In this document: piece after piece, positions 57,974 through 64,000 of the stretch | Position numbering within the stretch: position 1 is the stretch's first letter | Layout: each line of letters starts with the position of its first letter | Assembly (NCBI RefSeq): GCF_001552175.1 | Contig: NZ_BCQR01000016.1 | Span: 1-64,000, forward strand | DNA length: 64,000 nt | DNA from: Actinomadura kijaniata NBRC 14229 | GTDB lineage: Bacteria > Actinomycetota > Actinomycetes > Streptosporangiales > Streptosporangiaceae | Direction: 5' to 3' | The notes under the pieces: model-generated | Database searches by the model: none | The model's input: the letters and a program-made list of their open reading frames with translations, nothing else | Told to the model about the DNA's origin: nothing | Translations under genes and position numbers: made by a program

Positions 57974-58660
57974 TCAGCGCGGGTCCCCGCGCCCGGGGCC
58001 CCGCTCGGCCGCCCGGGGCGCGCCGTCCAGGTAGGCGAGCACCGCCCGCACGCGACGGTGGCCGGAGTCGTCCGGTGCCAGGCCGAGCTTGGCGAAGATG
58101 TTGCCGACGTGCTTGTGGACGGCGTTGTCGGAGATGCGCATCCGCTCGGCGATGGTGGCGTTGTCGTGCCCCTGCGCCATGAGGGCGAGGGACTCCCGTT
58201 CGCGGGGCGTGAGGGCGTCCAGCGGATCGCCGGTGCGGCGCGCGAGGAGCTGGGCGACCACCTCGGGGTCCATGGCGGTGCCGCCGGCCGCGACGCGCCG
58301 CAGGGCGTCGACGAATTCGGCCACCCGGCCGATGCGGTCCTTGAGGAGGTAACCGATGCCGCCGCGGCCGTCGGAGAGGAGCTCACCGGCGTACTCGCGC
58401 TCGACGTACTGCGACAGCACCAGGATCGGCAGCGCGCCGTGCTCGCGGCGGGCCCGCAGCGCGGCGTGGATCCCCTCGTCGCGGAACGACGGCGGCAGCC
58501 GCACGTCGACGATGGCGATGTCGGGGCGGTGTTCGGCGACGGCGTCGAGGAACGCCTCGCCGTCGCCGACGACGGCCACGACCTCGCAGCCCTTCGCCGC
58601 CAGCAGCAGCTCCAGGCCGCTGGACAGCAGGACGTTGTCCTCGGCGATCACGACCCGCAC
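57974..58660 (-). CDS. NarL/FixJ-type response regulator
   Basis: A 228-residue two-component regulator. The receiver has the acidic pair AEDN at residues 6-8, the phosphorylated Asp in AIVDVRLPP and the switch Lys in GIGYLLKDRI. The LuxR-type DNA-binding domain (DALTPRERESLALMAQGHDN, IAERMRISDNAVHKHVGNIF) follows. It lies 16 bases downstream of the histidine kinase gene, its partner. Confidence 0.92.
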   Translation of the reverse strand: MRVVIAEDNVLLSSGLELLLAAKGCEVVAVVGDGEAFLDAVAEHRPDIAIVDVRLPPSFRDEGIHAALRARREHGALPILVLSQYVEREYAGELLSDGRGGIGYLLKDRIGRVAEFVDALRRVAAGGTAMDPEVVAQLLARRTGDPLDALTPRERESLALMAQGHDNATIAERMRISDNAVHKHVGNIFAKLGLAPDDSGHRRVRAVLAYLDGAPRAAERGPGRGDPR

Positions 58661-58676
58661 GGAACCTCCTGAACGA

Positions 58677-59807
58677 TCACTTGGCGCACGGCACCCGGAC
58701 CGTGAGCGTGGTGGGCCCGCCCGCCGGGCTGTCGAGGCGGACCGCCCCGTCCAGGGCGGCGACCCGCCGGCGTATCCCGGCGATCCCGGTGCCGCGCGTC
58801 TCGTCGACGCCGCCTCTTCCGTCGTCGGTGACCTCGATGGACAGCACGTCGTCGGCGCGTTCGACCCGGAGGGCCGCCCGGGCGGCGGCGGCGTGCTTGG
58901 TCACGTTCGTCAGCGCCTCGGCGATCACGTAGTAGGCCACCGCCTCCACGGCCGCCGGGAGCGCGCCCAGCTCGGCGAGCTCGATGCGGACCGGCACCCC
59001 CGACCGGGCGGCCAGCGCCGCCAGCGCCCCGTCGAGCCCGCGGTCGGCGAGGATCGGCGGATAGATCGTCTGGAGTACCGTGCGGAGCTCGACCATCGCC
59101 TCCTCCGCCGTCTCGTGCGCCTGCCGGAGCAGCGTCGCCACCGTGTCCGGGTCGTCGGCGAGCGACTCCCGGGCGAGACCCACCTGCATGGCGATGGCCA
59201 CCAGGCGCGCCTGCGTCCCGTCGTGCAGGTCGCGTTCGATGCGCTGGAGCTCCGCGCCATGGGCGTCGACGACCCCCACCCGGCTCCTGGTCAGCACGTC
59301 GACCCGCTCGGTGAGCCGCTCGCGGGCCGACGGCGCGAGCACCGCCAGGCACAGCCGCGCGTGGAGCCGCGCCAGCATCGGGAGCACCCACCAGGCCACC
59401 GCGCCGAGGACGGCGATCTGCACAGAGCCCCCGACCAGCGCGGTCGCCCAGTCGTCCACATGGACATCGAAAAAGGAGAACAGGGTGGGACGCGCGTCGG
59501 CGGGAAACGCCCACCAGAGGGACAACGCCACCGCGGCGACCAGGATGTTGCCCAGGCACATCAGGGCGGCCAGCCCGAGCGGGAACCCGACCGCGACGTG
59601 CGCGAGCGCCCAGGCGAGACTGCGCCATCCGCCCGGCCGCCCGCCGACCGGAACACCGAGCAGCCTTCCGGCCCGCTGACGGTGGCGGCCCGCCCAGCCC
59701 CGCGCCGCCGCCGGCACGAGCAGCACCGGCGACGCGAGCGCCGTGGCCACGGCCGTGGCCAGCGTGCCCAGCAGATAGGCCGAGGCGGAGAAGGCCCGTT
59801 CACGCAT
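58677..59807 (-). CDS. Sensor histidine kinase (HisKA_3 type)
   Basis: A 376-residue sensor. Four or five membrane helices (YLLGTLATAVATALASPVLL, AHVAVGFPLGLAALMCLGNI, LVGGSVQIAVLGAVAWWVL) precede the dimerisation/phosphoacceptor motif QRIERDLHDGTQARLVAIAM, whose His is phosphorylated. The ATPase domain has VIAEALTNVTKHAAA (N-box) and VTDDGRGGVDETRGTGIAGI. It is a NarX/DesK-like kinase with little extracellular part, so it may sense the membrane. ATG 59807 follows GGGGAG; the open frame extends to 59885. Divergent from a TAP-like peptidase gene across 135 bases. Confidence 0.9.
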   Translation of the reverse strand: MRERAFSASAYLLGTLATAVATALASPVLLVPAAARGWAGRHRQRAGRLLGVPVGGRPGGWRSLAWALAHVAVGFPLGLAALMCLGNILVAAVALSLWWAFPADARPTLFSFFDVHVDDWATALVGGSVQIAVLGAVAWWVLPMLARLHARLCLAVLAPSARERLTERVDVLTRSRVGVVDAHGAELQRIERDLHDGTQARLVAIAMQVGLARESLADDPDTVATLLRQAHETAEEAMVELRTVLQTIYPPILADRGLDGALAALAARSGVPVRIELAELGALPAAVEAVAYYVIAEALTNVTKHAAAARAALRVERADDVLSIEVTDDGRGGVDETRGTGIAGIRRRVAALDGAVRLDSPAGGPTTLTVRVPCAK

Positions 59808-59910
59808 GCGCACTCCCCGCGACATCGGCATGGAGATCATTATTCGCCGCCGGTCCCCGCCGGGCACTACAGCGGGCTGTACCAACGCGCGTGCGGCCGG
59901 CTGTATCGTG

Positions 59911-59934
59911 CCGGACGTCCGGCCTCCCTAGCGT
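59911..59934 (+). promoter_or_regulatory. Promoter of the TAP-like peptidase gene
   Basis: CCGGACGTCCGG (59911-59922) is a perfect palindrome in the -30 region. TAGCGT (59929-59934) can serve as -10, placing the start on or next to the ATG at 59943, so the mRNA is probably leaderless. The response regulator nearby is a candidate binder. Confidence 0.4.
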
Positions 59935-59942
59935 CCTCGGTC

Positions 59943-61460
59943 ATGAAGCCGACATTCGCGTGGACCACCCGACGCCTGGTCCCGGCCCTCGCCCTGATCT
60001 CCCTGTCCGCCGCCGTCGCGCCTTTGACCAGGGCCGACGAGAGCCCGCGCCCACCGCTCGACTGGAAACCCTGCGTCCAGATCTCCGACGACGCCGTCGG
60101 CAGGGAGCTCGACGAGGCGGGCGCACGGTGCGCGCGGCTCACCGTCCCGCTCGACCACTCCAGGCCCGGCGGCCGCACCATCACGCTCGCGGTGTCCCGC
60201 CTGCCCGCCACCGACCGCGCCCACCGCATCGGCACCATGGTCCTCAACAGCGGCGGCCCCGGCGAGAGCACGCTGGGAATGCCTCTCCAGACGCGCGCGG
60301 CGATGAAGGACGTCGCCCGCCGTTACGACCTCATCGGCCTGGACCCGCGCTTCGTCGGACGCAGCACGCCGCTCGACTGCGGCTGGCCCATCGGCCTGTG
60401 GCTCCGCTCGGCCGGCACGACCCGCGCCCGGTTCGACCACCAGGTGGCGGTGCAGCGCGACCTGGCCGAGCGCTGCGCCCGGCGCCACGCCGACGTGCTC
60501 CCGTACGCGAACACGCGCGACACGGCCCGCGACATCGACCTCGTGCGCCGCGTCCTCGGGGAGCGCCGGATCTCCTTCCTCGGCTACTCCTACGGCAGCT
60601 ACCTGGGCGCGGTCTACACCCAGATGTTCCCCGGCCGCGCCGACCGTGTCGTCCTGGACAGCGCGGGCGACCCGCACGCGTGGGGCCCCAGGGCGACGCA
60701 AGGCACCGAGGAGGAGGCGGAACGCGCGCTGCGCGGCTGGGCGGCCTGGGCCGCCAAACGTCACGGCGCCTACGGCCTCGGCGCCACCCCCGCCCGCGTG
60801 CTCGCCACCGTGAACGCGATCGTCGCCGCCGCGGAGAAGCGCCCGCTGCGCGTCGGACCCCACGAGGTGGACGAGCAGGCGGTCCCGTACATCGTCTCCG
60901 TCGGCTCCGGCGACGACCGCCCCGCGGGCCGCGCGGAGTTCGCCACCACCGTCCGGACCCTGAACGAGGCCGCGCACCGCCGCCCGGCCGACCCCGACCC
61001 CAAGCTCAACGGGCTCCTCACGTTCGTCCTGACCAGCGACGGCTCCCCACTGGCCAGCCCGGCCGCCGCGATCGTCTGCGGCGAGCGCGCCGCGCCCCGC
61101 GACCCTGACACCTACTGGAACGACATCCAGCGCAGCCGCGCGCGCCACTCCCTCTTCGGCCCCCTCAAGAACAACATCTGGCCCTGCGCCTCCTGGCCGA
61201 ACCCACCGCGCGAGCACCCCACGCGCATCGGCAACCCCACCCCCGCGCTGATCGTGTCCGCCACCGGCGACACCTCCACCACCTACGAGGGCAGCAAGGC
61301 CATGCACCGGGCGCTGACCGGCTCGCGCCTGCTCACCCTGCGCGGCACCACCGCGCACGGGATCTACGGCACCTACGGCAACACCTGCGTGGACGCCAAG
61401 GTCAACGCCTACCTGGCCACCGGAACCCTCCCCACCACCAACCCGACCTGCCGTCCCTGA
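59943..61460 (+). CDS. Secreted TAP-like S33 peptidase/hydrolase
   Basis: A 505-residue exported alpha/beta-hydrolase of the actinomycete tripeptidyl-aminopeptidase/SlpD type. The signal peptide (RRLVPALALISLSAAVAPLT) precedes WKPC, RLTVPLDHSRPGGRTITLAV and the oxyanion region NSGGPGESTL. The nucleophile Ser is in LGYSYGSYLGAVYTQMFPGR, the Asp in SATGDTSTTYEG and the His in GTTAHGIYG; the TAP_C domain closes the protein. It removes N-terminal peptides or related groups outside the cell. It ends before a 9-bp hairpin terminator. Confidence 0.9.
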   Translation: MKPTFAWTTRRLVPALALISLSAAVAPLTRADESPRPPLDWKPCVQISDDAVGRELDEAGARCARLTVPLDHSRPGGRTITLAVSRLPATDRAHRIGTMVLNSGGPGESTLGMPLQTRAAMKDVARRYDLIGLDPRFVGRSTPLDCGWPIGLWLRSAGTTRARFDHQVAVQRDLAERCARRHADVLPYANTRDTARDIDLVRRVLGERRISFLGYSYGSYLGAVYTQMFPGRADRVVLDSAGDPHAWGPRATQGTEEEAERALRGWAAWAAKRHGAYGLGATPARVLATVNAIVAAAEKRPLRVGPHEVDEQAVPYIVSVGSGDDRPAGRAEFATTVRTLNEAAHRRPADPDPKLNGLLTFVLTSDGSPLASPAAAIVCGERAAPRDPDTYWNDIQRSRARHSLFGPLKNNIWPCASWPNPPREHPTRIGNPTPALIVSATGDTSTTYEGSKAMHRALTGSRLLTLRGTTAHGIYGTYGNTCVDAKVNAYLATGTLPTTNPTCRP

Positions 61461-61470
61461 CCCGCCGTCC

Positions 61471-61498
61471 GAGGCCGCGCTGCCCCCATCGCGGCCTC
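61471..61498 (+). terminator. Hairpin terminator
   Basis: GAGGCCGCG and CGCGGCCTC form a perfect 9-bp stem with a 10-base loop just after the peptidase stop. Confidence 0.7.
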
Positions 61499-61846
61499 AC
61501 ACCGGGTCCGTGCCGCGCGCATGCAGTGCACAGCGAGAACACACGGCGGGTGGCTGAACTGCTCCGGGTTGAGGGAGGACGCAAGCGGAGAATCGTGTTG
61601 CCCTTCCGACGTCACTCACCCGTAGGGATCCGCCGAACTGGACGCACAGGCCCCTGCAAACGCACTGCGCCCATACCTGATAGGCGCAGTGTGTCCGCAG
61701 GGATCCACCCAGTGCAGCTGCTGCATTCACATCCCTTGGACTGGTCGGATGAGGTCCTGCAGGACGGGTCCCTTTGCGGCTCTGCCGGGTCAATGCCATG
61801 ATCGTTGCATGATGTTCCATGGAAAGGGCGTCCTGCCCCCTAGCCG
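61499..61846. other. Intergenic with a hairpin and a short repeat
   Basis: About 350 bases of lower GC. CACTGCGCC (61663-61671) and GGCGCAGTG (61683-61691) form a perfect 9-bp stem. Two near-copies of GGGATCCRCC, one in the stretch 61624-61634 and one near 61697-61710, flank it. No gene is supported. Confidence 0.45.
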
Positions 61847-63427
61847 GTGAAGCCCGGCCAGTGGGAGCTGGACTGTGGTCCCGTCGGCGACCGGACCACC
61901 TTCCTGGCCCACGCTCTTGCTCTGAACGCACTGCACGGCCCTGGCCCTTGGCCCGGCGGCGGCTTCCCGCTCCCCGACGAACCGTCCCCTCGCAGCGGCG
62001 AGGACGAGCCCGTCATGACCAGCGTGGTGCTCGACGGCGTCCGGATCCACCACTTCGGCACCGTGCCAAAGCCGACGGCCGTCGCGGAAGTGGCCGACCT
62101 CCTCCAAGCGGCTGTGTCCACGCCGCCCTGCCCCGCGTCGTTGGCCCATCTGCATGAAGTCCTCGCCAGGCAACCCGCGGTCGACCTCGCCGACGACCTG
62201 GTCACCGAGTTGAGGTCACGGAACCTGCCCCGCAAACCGCTGCACGAGGTGGCGCGGTATCTGACCGAGCACGGCTGGGCGCGCAACACCGTCAAGCTGG
62301 GCATCGTGGTGCTGGGGGAATGCGGCGACGAACGCGACCGCGAACTGCTGCTCCTGCTCGGCACGCTCGAAGAGCTCACCCTGTATGCCGTGGTAGCCCT
62401 GGTGAAAACCCAACCCGACCGGTACCGCGCCGCCTATGAGCTGGCGCAGCGGGTCAGGGACTGGGGGCGGATCCACGCGGTGGAACGCCTTGAGGGCAGC
62501 GATGACCCCGAGATCAAGGCATGGCTGCTGCGTGAGGGGTTCCGCAACGGCATCATGGGCGAGTACCTGGCACACCTGGCCGCAACAACCGGGGACCTCT
62601 ACCCCGCCCTCCTTGAACCCGACGTGGACCAGGCCCTGCTGAAAGGCGCCGGGGACATCCTGGCCACGCTGGCCCTCATCGGCGGCCCGGCCAAGGACAT
62701 GACCGACTACGACGATGCCGTGCCCGCCATGCACCGCTACGCGGAACTCGTCGGCGCGGCCGAACCGACGTTGGACATGCTGGATCACCTGCTGACCATC
62801 AGCCGGTGCGCGTTGCAGCCCGACGCGGGCATCGCCTGGCCCCAGGGCGAGCTCGAACATCTGACACGCCGCTACGAAGAACTGCTGGCCAGGCCCGTCT
62901 GGCGGGAACTGGTGCTGGCACACCTGAGCGATCCGGACGCCCCCGGCCCGTATGACTTCTCCATCGCGCTGTCCTGTGCCGGCCGTCTCGACATGCCGGT
63001 GCTCCCCCTGGCGCTACACCGTCTGGAACGAGATCCGTCCAACGCCTACGCTTGGAGTTGGGTGGTCGGCCACTCCGGCAGCGAGACCATCGGTTCTGTG
63101 ATCGAGCTGGCCCTGCGGGTCCTCCCGATCGACGTGCTCACCAACGGCCCCACTACCAGTCTGGGCTTCGGACCCGAATACCTATCCGACCATGTGCTGC
63201 CGGCCGTCATCAATAACCTGGACGAGCATCCCGGGGCCGGCGTTGAGCTGCTTCGACTCTGCCTGTCCGCTCGAGTGGCGCCGACGAGACGCCGTGCTTT
63301 CCGAATACTGACGACCTGGCCGCCAGAGCATCATCCGAGCAACCTGCGAGCCTGGGTCAGCGCCATCGCGGCGGTCGAGCCCGACGGCAAACTCCAGGAA
63401 GAAATGCGGGCGTTCCTGACAGGCTGA
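61847..63427 (+). CDS. Hypothetical HEAT-like protein
   Basis: A 526-residue mainly helical protein if it starts at GTG 61847; an ATG at 62014 (MTSVVLDGVRIHHFGTVPKP) is a second candidate that begins a better-ordered sequence. Helical pairs such as DLADDLVTELRSRNLPRKPL, VKLGIVVLGECGDERDRELL, VIELALRVLPIDVLTNGP and VELLRLCLSARVAPTRRRAF look like HEAT repeats. Soluble. Probably a scaffold or immunity protein; no family is recognised. Its end overlaps the opposite-strand gene region. Confidence 0.6.
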   Translation: MKPGQWELDCGPVGDRTTFLAHALALNALHGPGPWPGGGFPLPDEPSPRSGEDEPVMTSVVLDGVRIHHFGTVPKPTAVAEVADLLQAAVSTPPCPASLAHLHEVLARQPAVDLADDLVTELRSRNLPRKPLHEVARYLTEHGWARNTVKLGIVVLGECGDERDRELLLLLGTLEELTLYAVVALVKTQPDRYRAAYELAQRVRDWGRIHAVERLEGSDDPEIKAWLLREGFRNGIMGEYLAHLAATTGDLYPALLEPDVDQALLKGAGDILATLALIGGPAKDMTDYDDAVPAMHRYAELVGAAEPTLDMLDHLLTISRCALQPDAGIAWPQGELEHLTRRYEELLARPVWRELVLAHLSDPDAPGPYDFSIALSCAGRLDMPVLPLALHRLERDPSNAYAWSWVVGHSGSETIGSVIELALRVLPIDVLTNGPTTSLGFGPEYLSDHVLPAVINNLDEHPGAGVELLRLCLSARVAPTRRRAFRILTTWPPEHHPSNLRAWVSAIAAVEPDGKLQEEMRAFLTG

Positions 63428-63972
63428 GCAGCAGCACAGCCTGGCCTGCGGTCCGTCCAGCACGGCGTTCCAATCGTCGGACTCGTTGAACAGGCCCTCA
63501 TCCACGGGAAAGCCCCGTACGCCCCATCACCAGACCGCAGGACGTGGTGGAACTCAGGAAGGTCGACCACGGTGATCGGATCGGCGAGGATCTCGGCAGG
63601 GTAGCCATCGAGCAGGTCGTCGGGCAGATCCGCAGGCGGGGTGGTGATGAGTTCGATGAAGGCGTACGGGACGCCTTCATCGGTGCGCTGCGCGTCGACG
63701 TTGATGTGCTGGGTCCGTGTCAGCAGGCCGTCGCGGTTGGTCAGCACCACATGCTCAGCGCCGTACTCGTCGCTGTTGCTTTCCACCAGGATCCGGGCGA
63801 CGTGCGCGCCCGCCTCAGCGAAGACCTGCTCGATCAACCCGATCCCGGCCCCCATCTCCATGCGACTCACAGATCGAGGCTGGTTCCTGCGGCTTTCACA
63901 GTCAGCTAGGACCAGTTCCCGGCCCGGCCCCGGGTACAGGTCGATGACGACCAGATCGATGAACGTCGACAC
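63331..63972 (-). CDS. Hypothetical protein with a probable frameshift
   Basis: From GTG 63972, with GGGGAGG six bases upstream, the frame reads VSTFIDLVVIDLYPGPGREL, MGAGIGLIEQVFAEAGAHVA, LVESNSDEYGAEHVVLTNRD and DLLDGYPAEILADPITVVDL, then PEFHHVLRSGDGAYG. At a GGGG run near 63513 coding potential moves to another frame, FPVDEGLFNESDDWNAVLDG then PQARLCCCSACQE, while the original frame drifts into non-coding composition. A one-base indel therefore probably separates the last 30-40 residues. It resembles no family I know. Confidence 0.5.
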   Translation of the reverse strand: MSTFIDLVVIDLYPGPGRELVLADCESRRNQPRSVSRMEMGAGIGLIEQVFAEAGAHVARILVESNSDEYGAEHVVLTNRDGLLTRTQHINVDAQRTDEGVPYAFIELITTPPADLPDDLLDGYPAEILADPITVVDLPEFHHVLRSGDGAYGAFPWMRACSTSPTIGTPCWTDRRPGCAAAQPVRNARISSWSLPSGSTAAMALTQARRLLG

Positions 63973-64000
63973 CCCCACACCTCCCCGTACACGCAGTCGA

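Noticed and set aside
58356..59942. N-terminal extension of the TAP-like peptidase frame
   Set aside because: The frame is open through the antisense of the histidine kinase; a signal peptide and leaderless promoter fix the start at 59943.
1..64000. CRISPR array or tRNA/rRNA gene
   Set aside because: No regularly spaced identical repeats and no cloverleaf or rRNA-like sequence were seen by eye; a tRNAscan or Infernal run would settle this.

Overview
The window is very GC-rich, with strong G/C bias in codon third positions, frequent GTG/TTG starts and several likely leaderless genes. Its families (SARP regulator, ABC1 kinase, DUF1707, DUF397, Scr-type pseudogene remnants, AfsR-like and ROK regulators, tendamistat-type inhibitor) point to a filamentous actinomycete of the Streptomyces/Streptosporangiales/Actinomadura kind. 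No rRNA, tRNA or CRISPR array was recognised by eye. Ordinary chromosomal genes alternate with a recombinase-littered accessory island.

Layout. 1-4.7 kb: the start of a secreted protein, then an iron-box-controlled ferric-siderophore ABC importer (ATPase, lipoprotein, fused double permease). 4.8-12.9 kb: MetE-like methyltransferase, a leaderless LexA-type repressor, two small unknown proteins, an ABC1/UbiB kinase, and a FAH-metallo-beta-lactamase fusion enzyme with a coupled membrane protein and a divergent TetR. 13.3-26.7 kb: accessory island holding a truncated DMT transporter abutting an integrase tail, a VOC protein, a tendamistat-like amylase inhibitor fused to a second beta-rich domain, a coiled-coil protein, a STAS protein lacking the phosphorylatable serine, a broken DUF397 gene, an intact tyrosine recombinase coupled to a frameshifted pentapeptide-repeat gene, a ricin-type lectin, a beta-propeller protein, and an integrase remnant interrupted by an IS5-family element.

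26.7-39 kb: divergent TetR/membrane-anchored alpha-beta hydrolase, a large SARP-NB-ARC-TPR regulator divergent from a 14-TM exporter with SARP-type heptad repeats between them, a DUF2975/XRE pair, a decayed PQQ-propeller gene, DUF3592, and a secreted M1 aminopeptidase. 39-45.7 kb: a sugar locus in which an MFS protein and a HAD-GH13 fusion diverge from a ROK repressor across one perfect palindrome, followed by an epoxide hydrolase and a GNAT enzyme. 45.8-54 kb: DUF1707 protein, Lrp/EamA/aldo-keto reductase cluster with a 34-bp divergent promoter, a TPR-like protein, GNAT/MarR pair, and IS982 and IS5 remnants. 54-64 kb: Ser/Thr kinase with WD40-like propeller, a Gly/Cys-tailed membrane protein, a NarL-type two-component system, a secreted TAP-like S33 peptidase, a HEAT-like protein and a frameshifted unknown gene.

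The strongest leads are the multidomain tendamistat-like protein, the HAD-GH13 and FAH-MBL fusions, the 11-bp-phased SARP repeats, and the kinase joined to the C-terminal half of a STAND-type signalling protein. No complete new defence or mobile system is evident; the island looks like a repeatedly invaded, decaying integration hotspot that carries secreted carbohydrate-related proteins.
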